Shown in pieces: positions 10,111-18,640 of a stretch of 64,000 bases of DNA. Both the position numbers and the translations under genes were made by a program. Numbering within the stretch: the first letter of the stretch is position 1; the number at the start of each line of letters is the position of its first letter. The notes under the pieces were generated by a model. It had not been told where the DNA came from. It saw only the letters and a program-made list of their open reading frames with translations, and ran no database searches. The DNA comes from Bacteroidia bacterium (GTDB taxonomy: Bacteria > Bacteroidota > Bacteroidia > Chitinophagales > Chitinophagaceae). The stretch is from NCBI GenBank assembly GCA_030426665.1, contig JAUHYD010000022.1:1-64000 (forward strand). Reading direction: 5' to 3'.

Positions 10111-10635
10111 TTAATTATAATTCACTGTAACAGGCACAGCAGATGCATTGACATATAAGCCTGCCGGCTGTCCGGCGGAAATGCTCAATGAACCGCCAAC
10201 GGCAAGCGTACAACTTCCTGACGTACTTAAAGTACCGGTAACCGCCGGGCTACTTGTAAAAGAATTGATTGAAAGCACAGAACTTCCGGGACCGTTAACC
10301 GTAGCAGAACCCGGCAAAGTAATAGAAAATGTATATGAAGGCATACCTGCAATCGAAAAACCGGCGGCCGACACTGTCCCTACTGTAGCCGGCAAAGTAA
10401 CTCCGGCCCCTAACGTACTCCGTGTACCTGAAGGCGACAACACCAATACCCCACCTGTAGACGCTGAAACCGCAGCATTTCCAAAGTTCATGTCCACTGT
10501 CTTAGCCATACTTATAGGGACCACAACACCTGCCGATACTGATGCAATAGCGGTTTGCTGCGCAAAAGTCGCAGTAAACCCTCCGGAGGCAATTGAAAAA
10601 ATAAATACGAATATCCAACGCATTTGTCGTAGCAT
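10111..10635 (-). CDS. DUF4402 secreted subunit (putative major fibre subunit)
   Basis: The protein has about 174 residues from the ATG at 10635; an ATG at 10680 gives a longer N-terminus that is unlikely. A signal peptide (MRWIFVFIFSIASGG... ending TFAQ) precedes a typical DUF4402 domain. It opens with a VVVPISMAKTVDMNFGN strand, then GGVLVLSPSGTRSTLG, AAGFSIAGMPSYTFSITLP, a central SSPAVTGTLS segment, and closes with AVGGSLSISAGQPAGLYV and VPVTVNYN. The conserved opening and closing strands are consistent with an incomplete Ig-like pilin fold completed by a partner strand; that is inference. The gene heads the operon and its stop touches the longer chaperone start, which fits a secreted subunit served by that chaperone. 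Confidence 0.8.
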   Translation of the reverse strand: MLRQMRWIFVFIFSIASGGFTATFAQQTAIASVSAGVVVPISMAKTVDMNFGNAAVSASTGGVLVLSPSGTRSTLGAGVTLPATVGTVSAAGFSIAGMPSYTFSITLPGSATVNGPGSSVLSINSFTSSPAVTGTLSTSGSCTLAVGGSLSISAGQPAGLYVNASAVPVTVNYN

Positions 10636-10731
10636 TTCGGTCGATTGAAATGTTGCAGGTGCAAGTACTAAACTTTGCATCTACTGCAAATTGCCATTCG
10701 TTTATTCATTAACAAACCGACAGCAATACAA

Positions 10732-10770
10732 CAAATATAGGATAAAATAGTTAATTAGTTAACGGTTAAC
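10732..10770 (-). promoter_or_regulatory. Promoter/operator region of the chaperone-usher operon
   Basis: On the minus strand TATATTTG (10732-10739) matches the Bacteroidota -7 element about 100 bases before the DUF4402 start. No TTG occurs at the expected -33 distance. Instead three GTTAA repeats occur on the plus strand at 10750, 10758 and 10765, spaced 8 and 7 bases apart and including palindromic GTTAAC. A weak -33 replaced by a repeat cluster suggests an activator site, but this is inference from motif position. Confidence 0.35.
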
Positions 10771-10798
10771 AAAAAATATTTTGAAAATTAAATTTACC

Positions 10799-11194
10799 CT
10801 AACTAGCCTTTTTTGATGCTATAAGACTAACAATCTGACTGATTTTTTCTAAATCACTATCACCTTTTTTGATAAAGTCATAGGCGCCTAAATTCATCGC
10901 ATCTATCGCCACCTGCGCATCATCATGTCCGGAAATCACCAACAACGTAATATCCGGATTATATTGTTTAACCAATTGCAATACATCTAGCCCGTTGAAT
11001 GGCTTCATGTCGTAATCAAGGAATATTATGTCCGGACACATGTCCAGCTTTTTTATGCAATCATACCCGTTGTCAAAAAGTATATTATCTTTATATCCAA
11101 GATTTATCAGGTGCTGCCGATACAACATTCGACTGAAGTAGTCATCGTCAACTATAAAAAATTTCAATTTATTTACGTGCTCCACTTTTCTCAT
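10799..11194 (-). CDS. Stand-alone response-regulator receiver domain protein
   Basis: The protein has about 131 residues from the ATG at 11194 (an upstream ATG at 11224 adds ten poor residues). It is a single CheY-like receiver with no output domain. The acidic pocket is the DDD after FFIV (residues 16-18), the phosphoacceptor is D60 in FLDYD, the switch Ser is in LVISGHDD, and the conserved Lys is in DFIKKG. It can therefore accept a phosphoryl group from a kinase or Hpt domain and signal by protein contact, or act as a phosphate sink. It is transcribed divergently from the NtrC-type regulator and hybrid kinase, 140 bases away, and in the same direction as the chaperone-usher operon, whose first ATG lies about 165 bases beyond its stop. 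This suggests, without proof, that it belongs to one of those systems. Confidence 0.85.
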   Translation of the reverse strand: MRKVEHVNKLKFFIVDDDYFSRMLYRQHLINLGYKDNILFDNGYDCIKKLDMCPDIIFLDYDMKPFNGLDVLQLVKQYNPDITLLVISGHDDAQVAIDAMNLGAYDFIKKGDSDLEKISQIVSLIASKKAS

Positions 11195-11334
11195 TTTACT
11201 ATATAGTATCGAACAACGTGCCAAAATCGTAAATAGCTGATTTTCAATAGACTACATTTCAATCATTTGCCGACAGTTCCAAAAAGTAGATAATAATTCC
11301 AAAATACGGAAAAAATTAATAGTATATTCGCCTT

Positions 11335-12690
11335 ATGGAACAGTTCCGAATATTTATTGTCGAAGACGACCCTTGGTACGGTGAAATTCTCGAATATCAT
11401 CTATCGCTGAATCCCGACCATGAAATCTACCGATATACCTCCGGCAAAGATTGTCTTGCAAACCTGGGGAAGAAGCCCGGGCTTATAAGCATAGATTATT
11501 CCCTTCCTGATATAAATGGGGTTGAACTACTGAAAAAAATTAAACAGCAGGTCCCTGACACGCCTGTTGTTGTTATTAGTGGCCAGGAAGATATCAGTAC
11601 CGCAGTAGACCTCTTAAAACAAGGTGCTTCTGACTATTTTATTAAAGATGACAATACCAAAGAACTGCTTTGGAATGCTATCATAAGGATCAAGGAGCAC
11701 CAGTCCCTGAAAAAAGAAGTTGAAGAACTTAAAGAAGAACTAGGACATAAATATGACTTCAGCAAAGCCATTAAAGGTAATAGTCGGGCAATGGTGCGCA
11801 TTTTCTCTTTATTGGAAAAAGCAGCGAAAACAAACATAAATGTTTCAGTAACTGGTGAAACAGGTACAGGAAAGGAAGTAATAGCAAAAGCTATTCATTA
11901 TAACTCAGAGAGAAAAAAGAAGCCTTTTGTTGCGGTCAATATGGCTGCTATCCCAAGAGAGTTGATTGAAAGTGAATTGTTCGGACACGAAAAGGGTGCA
12001 TTTACCGGAGCGGCAGCGCGTAAATCCGGTAAGTTTGAAGAAGCCAACAAAGGCACTATTTTTCTTGACGAAATCGCAGAGTTAGACCTGAGTCTTCAGA
12101 GCAAAATTCTACGTGTATTGCAGGAGCGGGAATTAATAAGGGTTGGTGGAAACGAAAAAGTCAGCCTGGATGTGCGCTTAATCGTTGCGACCCACAAAAA
12201 TCTCCTCGAGGAAGTCAAAAAGGGAACTTTCCGTGAAGATCTCTTCTACAGAATTATGGGATTGCCTATCGAGTTGCCGCCGCTCCGAGAACGCGGCGAC
12301 GACATTTTGCTGCTCGCAAAATTCTTCCTCGACGAATTCTGTAAAAGCAATAAACTTAAAGCTATTGGCATTTCGCCTGAGGCAAAAGAGAAGTTTATGA
12401 AATACAATTACCCCGGAAATGTACGCGAACTAAAAGCCGTGATTGACTTGTCCGCTGTTATGTGCGACGGAGAAAGCATCAAGGAAGAGGACATATACTT
12501 TGCCAGCGCCTCATCCGACGACTTCTTATCTGCGTCTGAAAAAACAATGAAGGAATATACATCAGACATTATCAGCCACTTCTTAAAGAAATACAACAAC
12601 AATGTCGTGAAAGTTGCAGACAAGTTGGAAATAGGAAAGTCTACCATTTACAAAATGATTCAAAACAACGAAATCACGCTGCATCAATAG
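11335..12690 (+). CDS. NtrC-family sigma-54-dependent response regulator
   Basis: This 451-residue protein has three parts. A receiver (about 1-120) has EDD at 10-12, phosphoacceptor D54, S82 and K104. A short coiled linker (120-140) follows. A sigma-54 AAA+ domain (about 143-375) has Walker A GETGTGKE (174-181), the sigma-54 contact loop GAFTGA (221-226), Walker B GTIFLDE (240-246) and the arginine-finger region. The C-terminal Fis-type helix-turn-helix includes VVKVADKLEIGKSTIYKMI. Phosphorylation should drive oligomerisation and ATP-dependent opening of sigma-54 promoters. The hybrid kinase starts 9 bases after the stop, so the two almost certainly form a pair. No clear GG-N10-GC sigma-54 promoter was seen upstream of the neighbouring genes. 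A TATATTCG site ends just 4 bases before the ATG, so a leaderless message is possible. Confidence 0.93.
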   Translation: MEQFRIFIVEDDPWYGEILEYHLSLNPDHEIYRYTSGKDCLANLGKKPGLISIDYSLPDINGVELLKKIKQQVPDTPVVVISGQEDISTAVDLLKQGASDYFIKDDNTKELLWNAIIRIKEHQSLKKEVEELKEELGHKYDFSKAIKGNSRAMVRIFSLLEKAAKTNINVSVTGETGTGKEVIAKAIHYNSERKKKPFVAVNMAAIPRELIESELFGHEKGAFTGAAARKSGKFEEANKGTIFLDEIAELDLSLQSKILRVLQERELIRVGGNEKVSLDVRLIVATHKNLLEEVKKGTFREDLFYRIMGLPIELPPLRERGDDILLLAKFFLDEFCKSNKLKAIGISPEAKEKFMKYNYPGNVRELKAVIDLSAVMCDGESIKEEDIYFASASSDDFLSASEKTMKEYTSDIISHFLKKYNNNVVKVADKLEIGKSTIYKMIQNNEITLHQ

Positions 12691-12699
12691 TATCTTTTT

Positions 12700-15570
12700 A
12701 TGACAACAAGGGATTTACAAGAAGAACTTGACAAAGAAAGAGCACTACTTAAATCAGCTCAGGACAGGATAGCGATTCAAAAAAAGGAACTGGAAGGACT
12801 AAAACGGAAAGTGTTGCAACACGGCCGAAAGGGCGAACAATCCGCCGACAGTTCCAACATCCTTATGGGCTTGATTTCTAGTCTTGAACAAGGGGTACTA
12901 ATCGTAGACGACCAGCAAAATATAGTTAATGTAAATAATAACTTTTGTGAAAAATTTGGGGTTCAGGATAGCCCGGAATCCTTGATAGGAACCGACTGCA
13001 AGTCAATCATAGACTATATTAACAACTCAATTATTTCTCCTATCCATTATGCAGAAGATGCTTTAGAAATACTTGAAAGCCGCATACCGTCCTTCGATAA
13101 TGAGCTTAAGCTATCGACCGGCTTAGTGTGTAGCTGCGACTACATTCCGATAAAGAACGAAAACAAGTTTGCCGGCTACATTCTGAAGTTTAAGGATATT
13201 ACTCGAAGCAAAACCATTAGCGAAACTTTTGAGACGCAACGAAAATTCTACGAACAAATTCTAAATAATGTACCTGCCGACATAATCGTGTTTGACACCG
13301 AGCAGCGATATCTATATGTCAACCCCATGGCAGTTAGCAATCCGGAACTGCGGAAATGGTTGATAGGAAAATCGCACGAAGAATACGTCGCTCACACCAA
13401 AAAGCCTTTAGAGATCGACAAGGCAAGAAAAAACGCTTTCAATAAAGTGCTGAAAACAAGAGCAAAGCAGGAGTGGGAAGAACACTACGTAAATCCAAAG
13501 GGAGAAACTTTTTATCATTTACGTGTGTTGTATCCTGTCCTTGATAGTAATAATGAAATAGAAATAGTTATCGGGTACGGTGTCAATATCACAGAACGAA
13601 AGAAAATTGAGGAAGAGATTCAGCTAAGCGAAGAAAAGTATCGAGGCATCATTGAAAACATGAACCTTGGCATGATAGAAATTGACACCAACGAAAAAAT
13701 CATTTATGCAAATGACAGATTCTGCAAAATGAGTGGGTATTCTTTAGACGAACTTATTTCTAAAAAAGCAACAGATCTTTTCCTGAATGGATATAGCCTC
13801 AGAAAAACAAAAACTAAACTTCATAAACGAGAATACGGAATAAGTAAAAGTTACGACCTCGCTGTTAAAACAAAAGACGGAGCCGACCGTTGGTGGCTTA
13901 CGAGTGCTACCCCACTGTTTGACGTTCACGACAAATTGAAAGGGACAATAAGCATACACCTTGATATTACCGAACAAAAAAAGCTCGCGGAGCAACTGCG
14001 AATTGCAAAGCAGGAAACCGAACGTTCGTCAAAGTCTAAGGATATCTTCCTTACTAACATGAGCCACGAGATTCGTACACCACTCAACGCTATTATGGGA
14101 CTGGGGAAGTTGCTGAGCAAGAGCAACCTCGATACCAGACAAAAAAATTACCTCAACGGAATTGAAAATGCATCATCAAATCTGTTAAGTATAATTAATG
14201 ATCTGCTCGATATTTCTAAGATAGAAGCCGGAAAGATTTCAATCGAAAATATCAGTTTCAATCTTGAAAATATATTGCAGCAATCTGTAAACATCCTTGA
14301 ACATAATGCTGAAGGGAAAGGACTGATTCTGACACACGAAATCGACAACCGTATCGGACCAGTTCTAATTGGAGACCCTTTCAGGCTCAATCAGGTGTTT
14401 ATGAACATGATGAGCAATGCTATAAAGTTTACAGAGCAAGGCTCTGTGTTGCTTAGAGCTATACTGGAAAAGGAAGAAGATGGCTTTCAGGACGTACTCA
14501 TTACAATAACAGATACAGGCGTTGGAATAAAAGAAGAGTACCTCAAAACCATATTTGACAAGTTCACACAAGAAGACGAAACAGTCGTTAGAAAATTCGG
14601 CGGCACCGGGCTTGGCATGAGCATCACCAAGCAATTGATGGAGCTGATGGGCGGAAGTATCGCCATAGAAAGCAAGAAAAATGTCGGCACTACTGTTTCA
14701 CTTAAATTAAGATTCAAACTTGGCAATGCGAGAGTATTTGAGAAAAAACGCACGATAAAGAATGACACAATAAACATCAAAGGGAAGCGGATACTACTTG
14801 TCGAAGACAACAACCTCAACAGGCTATTGGCCTTTACAATTCTCACTGATTACGGCGCATTAATAACAGAAGCCGAGAACGGACTTGAAGCCGTTGAAAT
14901 TGCTAAAAAAGAACGTTTTGATATCGCCTTGGTTGACATACAAATGCCGGTTATGGATGGCATACAGGCTACAAAAATCATGCGCAAGGAGCTTAAGCTC
15001 ACTATTCCAATTCTTGCATTGACTGCGAATGCAGTGAAAAGCCATGAGCAAAAGTTTCTGGAGGCAGGTATGGACGATATGATTTTAAAACCTTATAATG
15101 AAATCAATCTTGTAAACCCGATTGCAAAATGGCTTGGCATAAAGGGTCAAATTGATATTCCTAGTGAAGACCTGCCAAAGAAGGAAGCAAAACCTGTAGA
15201 AAAAAAGGAAGCTACAAAAAGCAAAGAGAAACTATATGACCTTTCGAAGCTATTGGCTATTTGTAAGGATGACAACGAGTTTATTAGAAAGATGCTAAGC
15301 CTCTTTGTAAATGAAACACCACCCCTGGTAACGAAAATGAAGGAAGGGCTTGCAGCCGGCGACTTTGAAACAGTAAGGTTCTACGCCCATCGAATGAAGC
15401 CTTCAATAACAAACCTCGGTATTAACACCCTGGTGTCGGACATATTGAAAATTGAACTTACAAAAGATGACAATCCCGAACTTGCGGATATGGTTAAAAA
15501 ACTGGATGCCACAATTGAGGAAGTCGTTGACCAAATGATGGCGGAATATCCAAACCTGAAGAAAAATTAA
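12700..15570 (+). CDS. Hybrid sensor histidine kinase with PAS, receiver and Hpt domains
   Basis: The 956-residue protein has no clear membrane segment, so it is probably cytoplasmic. An N-terminal coiled coil (1-45) is followed by about three PAS domains, two closing with ...GVNITERKKIEEEIQ and ...SIHLDITEQKKLAEQ. The HisKA motif NMSHEIRTPLNAIMG carries phospho-acceptor H456. The HATPase domain shows MMSNAIKFTEQG, DTGVGI and GGTGLGMSI. The receiver has LLVEDNNLN and phosphoacceptor D746. A C-terminal Hpt domain has H897 in AHRMKPSI. All four phosphorelay stations are therefore present (H456 to D746 to H897 to an external receiver). The likely final partners are the adjacent NtrC-type regulator and the stand-alone receiver. 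The signal sensed by the PAS domains is unknown. Confidence 0.93.
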   Translation: MTTRDLQEELDKERALLKSAQDRIAIQKKELEGLKRKVLQHGRKGEQSADSSNILMGLISSLEQGVLIVDDQQNIVNVNNNFCEKFGVQDSPESLIGTDCKSIIDYINNSIISPIHYAEDALEILESRIPSFDNELKLSTGLVCSCDYIPIKNENKFAGYILKFKDITRSKTISETFETQRKFYEQILNNVPADIIVFDTEQRYLYVNPMAVSNPELRKWLIGKSHEEYVAHTKKPLEIDKARKNAFNKVLKTRAKQEWEEHYVNPKGETFYHLRVLYPVLDSNNEIEIVIGYGVNITERKKIEEEIQLSEEKYRGIIENMNLGMIEIDTNEKIIYANDRFCKMSGYSLDELISKKATDLFLNGYSLRKTKTKLHKREYGISKSYDLAVKTKDGADRWWLTSATPLFDVHDKLKGTISIHLDITEQKKLAEQLRIAKQETERSSKSKDIFLTNMSHEIRTPLNAIMGLGKLLSKSNLDTRQKNYLNGIENASSNLLSIINDLLDISKIEAGKISIENISFNLENILQQSVNILEHNAEGKGLILTHEIDNRIGPVLIGDPFRLNQVFMNMMSNAIKFTEQGSVLLRAILEKEEDGFQDVLITITDTGVGIKEEYLKTIFDKFTQEDETVVRKFGGTGLGMSITKQLMELMGGSIAIESKKNVGTTVSLKLRFKLGNARVFEKKRTIKNDTINIKGKRILLVEDNNLNRLLAFTILTDYGALITEAENGLEAVEIAKKERFDIALVDIQMPVMDGIQATKIMRKELKLTIPILALTANAVKSHEQKFLEAGMDDMILKPYNEINLVNPIAKWLGIKGQIDIPSEDLPKKEAKPVEKKEATKSKEKLYDLSKLLAICKDDNEFIRKMLSLFVNETPPLVTKMKEGLAAGDFETVRFYAHRMKPSITNLGINTLVSDILKIELTKDDNPELADMVKKLDATIEEVVDQMMAEYPNLKKN

Positions 15571-15661
15571 TTCGTAAAGGATTGAATCTTCATCAGGATA
15601 ACTTGCACCCGGGGCTTCGCTACCTAATTAAACAAGCTGCCACAAATACCAAGCTGTACGC

Positions 15662-16288
15662 ATGTTACTGACATTACTTACGCCTGATAGAAATGCTCCG
15701 GACGAATTAGCCATCGTCAATCAACTACTTAAACTTGGTTTAGACCGACTACATATCAGGAAGCCTCAGTTTAATACCGACGAATACAACAGCTACCTTA
15801 ATAACATAGAAAAGCGATTTCATTCCCGTGTAATTATTTGTGGCTCATTCCCTCTTTACCGTTCGCATTCATTAGGTGGTATCCATCTCAATACAGCCGC
15901 AAGAAACGACCAACAAGTCATTGAAACAATAAACGACATATCAAAACGCGATGTGTCCACTTCCTTTCATTCATGGAAAGAGATTCAAAACTGCGAAGTT
16001 CCCTATGGACATGTATTTATTAGCCCGGTGTTTGACAGCATTTCAAAACCCGGTTACAAAGGCGCAATCGCACTCGAAGGCATCGATATTGCGCGAAAAG
16101 AACTAAAAAAACACAACCGACACTGCCCGAAAATAATTGGATTAGGAGGAGTTGATGAACACAATATCCCTTCGCTGATAAAGCACAAATTCGACGGAGC
16201 TGCACTCCTGGGATCTATCTGGAATGCAGCTGACCCCATCCGCACTTTCAAAAGGATAAAAGAAGCCGCTACCTTTCCACAGCTGTAA
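15662..16288 (+). CDS. Thiamine-phosphate synthase / TenI-like protein
   Basis: This 208-residue TIM-barrel protein belongs to the ThiE/TenI family, which joins the pyrimidine and thiazole parts of thiamine or aromatises the thiazole. Recognisable family positions are LHIRKP (usual QYREK), GGIHLN (usual GVHLGQ), HVFISPVFDSISKPGYKG (usual GPIFPTxTK) and IIGLGGVDEHNI (phosphate-binding loop). Several canonical substrate residues are changed, so either a divergent ThiE or a TenI-type aromatase fits. The gene is 91 bases downstream of the kinase gene and overlaps the end of the convergent ThiF-like gene by 20 bases, placing it with ThiH and ThiF in a thiazole cluster. No TPP riboswitch was seen upstream. 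Confidence 0.75.
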   Translation: MLLTLLTPDRNAPDELAIVNQLLKLGLDRLHIRKPQFNTDEYNSYLNNIEKRFHSRVIICGSFPLYRSHSLGGIHLNTAARNDQQVIETINDISKRDVSTSFHSWKEIQNCEVPYGHVFISPVFDSISKPGYKGAIALEGIDIARKELKKHNRHCPKIIGLGGVDEHNIPSLIKHKFDGAALLGSIWNAADPIRTFKRIKEAATFPQL

Positions 16289-17336
16289 GACCGCCCATCA
16301 GGTTATAGACTTTTGCAAAACCACTTTCGACCAGTATCGTGACTGATTTTTCACTTCTGACACCGGACGCACAATACACGACAACAGGTTGCATCTTATC
16401 CAGCAACCTAATATTTTGCTCAAACCCAGACAGGGGAATATTCCGCCCTCCGATATTATCAATAGCATGCTCATCTTCCTCCCTTACATCTACAAGTTGC
16501 ACCGACGAGTCTCGATTCAGCAAGTCGAGCAATTCATCATAAGCTATAGTGCCAACCTCGACAGTACATTGTTGACACAAGGTAACAGGCAGTTCAGTCA
16601 CTTGTAAGTTAGCCGGATTCAGCTTAAAACTAAAACTATGAGTATCCATAGTAAGTGTGTCAATAACTAACAACCTACCCGTTAAGACATCACCTATACC
16701 TGTTATCACTTTTATCACCTCGTTCGCCTGTATGGTGCCTATAATACCCGGCAATGTCGCCACAACACCTATATCTGCACAGTTTGGAGAAGCTCCCGCT
16801 CCCGGTGGCTCTGGAAACAGACACCGATAAGTCGGCCCTCCCTGATAGTTAAAGACCGAAACCTGCCCTTCAAATTTGTAAATAGCTCCCGAAACCATAG
16901 GTTTGCCCAGCATTACACAGGCATCATTAATCAAATAACGAGCGTCAAAGTTATCCGAGCCATCAACAACTATATCATAGTCCCTGATTATCTCCAATGC
17001 ATTTTCACTGTCAAGAAATGCAGGATGTACAACTACAGAAATTTCAGGATTGATAGCAGCGATGCGTTCCGCTGCCACAGTTGCTTTTGGTTTACCAATA
17101 TCACTATTATGATATAAAACCTGCCGCTGAAGGTTAGATATGTCAACAACATCCCCGTCTGCAATACCTATGGTCCCGACACCTGCTGCCGCAAGGTATT
17201 GCAATACAGGACACCCAAGCCCTCCTGCTCCCACTACCAAAACACGGGCAGATTTTAATTTGTGCTGCCCCCCTACTCCTATTTCAGGAAGTATAATCTG
17301 TTTGCTATATCTGGCTTTTTCTTCTTTCGACAACAT
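16269..17336 (-). CDS. thiF: ThiF/MoeB-type adenylyltransferase fused to rhodanese domain
   Basis: The protein is 355 residues from the ATG at 17336; an ATG at 17357 adds seven. The N-terminal E1-like domain has the nucleotide loop GAGGLGCPVLQYLAAAG, SNLQRQVLYH, the Asp motif DGSDNFDARYL, and PNCADIGVVATLPG with the likely catalytic Cys. The Zn ligands of ThiF/MoeB are only partly kept: PTYRC has one Cys instead of PCYRC, while CQQC is present. The C-terminal rhodanese domain has the active Cys in VVVYCASGVRS. It should adenylate a ubiquitin-like sulfur carrier (ThiS or MoaD) and supply persulfide sulfur in thiazole or molybdopterin synthesis. It follows thiH by about 33 bases on the same strand, which favours the thiamine role. 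A MoeB role cannot be excluded. Confidence 0.85.
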   Translation of the reverse strand: MLSKEEKARYSKQIILPEIGVGGQHKLKSARVLVVGAGGLGCPVLQYLAAAGVGTIGIADGDVVDISNLQRQVLYHNSDIGKPKATVAAERIAAINPEISVVVHPAFLDSENALEIIRDYDIVVDGSDNFDARYLINDACVMLGKPMVSGAIYKFEGQVSVFNYQGGPTYRCLFPEPPGAGASPNCADIGVVATLPGIIGTIQANEVIKVITGIGDVLTGRLLVIDTLTMDTHSFSFKLNPANLQVTELPVTLCQQCTVEVGTIAYDELLDLLNRDSSVQLVDVREEDEHAIDNIGGRNIPLSGFEQNIRLLDKMQPVVVYCASGVRSEKSVTILVESGFAKVYNLMGGLTAVER

Positions 17337-17369
17337 GGCACATGCATTCTTTATCAATGAGTGTCTCTT

Positions 17370-18497
17370 CTATAAATGTCCGACTGCTATATTGCTGTCA
17401 AATCGGTCCCAGTCCTTCCATACCACCTTATACCCTTTCCCCTCTATCATATTAGTAACATCTTCGACAGAACGGGAATCATCAATTTCAAATTGCTCCA
17501 ATGATTCCGGCTCCGATGTATACCCTCCGGGATTAGTTTTAGAACCTGCACTAATGGTCGTCGCGCCCAATTGTATGATATTATCTCTGAACAGCTCGCT
17601 TTCCCGGGTTGACACAGACAGTTCAACTTCCTCATTGTATATCCGCCACGCACATATCAGCTGTACCAACTCCCGGTCAGAAATGACAACTTTTGGCTCT
17701 ATCAGCCCCTCCGCCGGCCTTAACCGGGGGAACGATATACTATATTTTGTCTGCCAATACTTTTTCTCAAGATATCCAACATGCAATGCAGTAAAGAAAT
17801 TATCGACCCGCCAGTCTTCTAATCCAATTAGCACACCAAGCCCAATTTTATGAACCCCTGCACGCCCCAACCTATCCGGAGTAGCCAACCTATAATCAAA
17901 ATTAGATTTCTTCCCTTTCGGATGATGGGTCTTATACTCGTCCCTATGATAAGTTTCCTGATATACTAAGACCGCATACAAACCATCTGCCCCCAGCATT
18001 CGGTACTCCTCTTCTTCTAAAGGCTGTACTTCTATAGATATATTAGCAAAATGCGGGCGAATAGTCTGAATCGCTTTCGCTAAATATGCTGCACCCACGG
18101 TGCTGTTGGCCTCCCCTGTCACCAATAATACGTGATCAAACCCCTGCTTTTTCAGGTAATCAACTTCCTGCATTATCTCGATCCCGGAAAGTGTTTTCCT
18201 TTTAATTTTATTGTCAAGGCTAAATCCACAGTACGTACAAATGTTTTGGCACTCATTCGAAAGGTAAAGCGGTGCATAAAGCTGGATTGTTTTCCCAAAT
18301 CGTTTCTGAGTAATACTATTACTCAACTGAGCCATTCGCTCGAGATAGGGCGCTGCAGCCGGAGAAATCAGTGCCTTAAAGTCCTCAATACTCCTTTTCC
18401 CCCTACCTAACGCTCGTTCCACATCTGCAGCGGTTTTAGAATAAATACTATCCGCTACTTCCTGCCAACTATATCCGTCAAGTACTTCTTTGAACAT
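17370..18497 (-). CDS. thiH: 2-iminoacetate synthase ThiH (radical SAM)
   Basis: This 375-residue radical SAM enzyme cleaves tyrosine to dehydroglycine (2-iminoacetate) for the thiazole ring of thiamine. The 4Fe-4S cluster motif is C83-x3-C87-x2-C90 in ECQNICTYCGF. Other ThiH features are the upstream LYAPLYLSN strand, LLVTGEAN, the EVQPLEEEEY segment, VLVYQETYHRDEY, and the C-terminal ISAGSKTNPGGY. Length fits E. coli ThiH (377). It heads a two-gene operon with the ThiF-like gene, while a ThiE-like gene converges from the other side. ThiC, ThiG and ThiS are not in the window and must be elsewhere if the pathway is complete. Confidence 0.93.
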   Translation of the reverse strand: MFKEVLDGYSWQEVADSIYSKTAADVERALGRGKRSIEDFKALISPAAAPYLERMAQLSNSITQKRFGKTIQLYAPLYLSNECQNICTYCGFSLDNKIKRKTLSGIEIMQEVDYLKKQGFDHVLLVTGEANSTVGAAYLAKAIQTIRPHFANISIEVQPLEEEEYRMLGADGLYAVLVYQETYHRDEYKTHHPKGKKSNFDYRLATPDRLGRAGVHKIGLGVLIGLEDWRVDNFFTALHVGYLEKKYWQTKYSISFPRLRPAEGLIEPKVVISDRELVQLICAWRIYNEEVELSVSTRESELFRDNIIQLGATTISAGSKTNPGGYTSEPESLEQFEIDDSRSVEDVTNMIEGKGYKVVWKDWDRFDSNIAVGHL

Positions 18498-18569
18498 CTG
18501 TATTCACCATTTATTTAATGACTATTTGCAGGAAACTACCCCAGAAAACTGTCGATGTTTGCCACTATG

Positions 18570-18603
18570 CAAATGTAACCAACTTACACCATACCCCTGC
18601 CAA
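18570..18603 (-). promoter_or_regulatory. Bacteroidota-type promoter for thiH-thiF
   Basis: On the minus strand a TTG (18601-18603), 23-base spacer and TACATTTG (18570-18577) fit TTG-N17-23-TAnnTTTG, about 70 bases before the thiH ATG at 18497. No TPP riboswitch core (CUGAGA) was found in the leader. Confidence 0.45.
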
Positions 18604-18640
18604 TGACAGATCTATTTTAAGACTCATAACAAATATTTTT

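Noticed and set aside
15571-15661. Possible TPP riboswitch before the thiamine genes
   Set aside because: No CUGAGA/ACCUGA-type core was found here or upstream of thiH (18498-18640).
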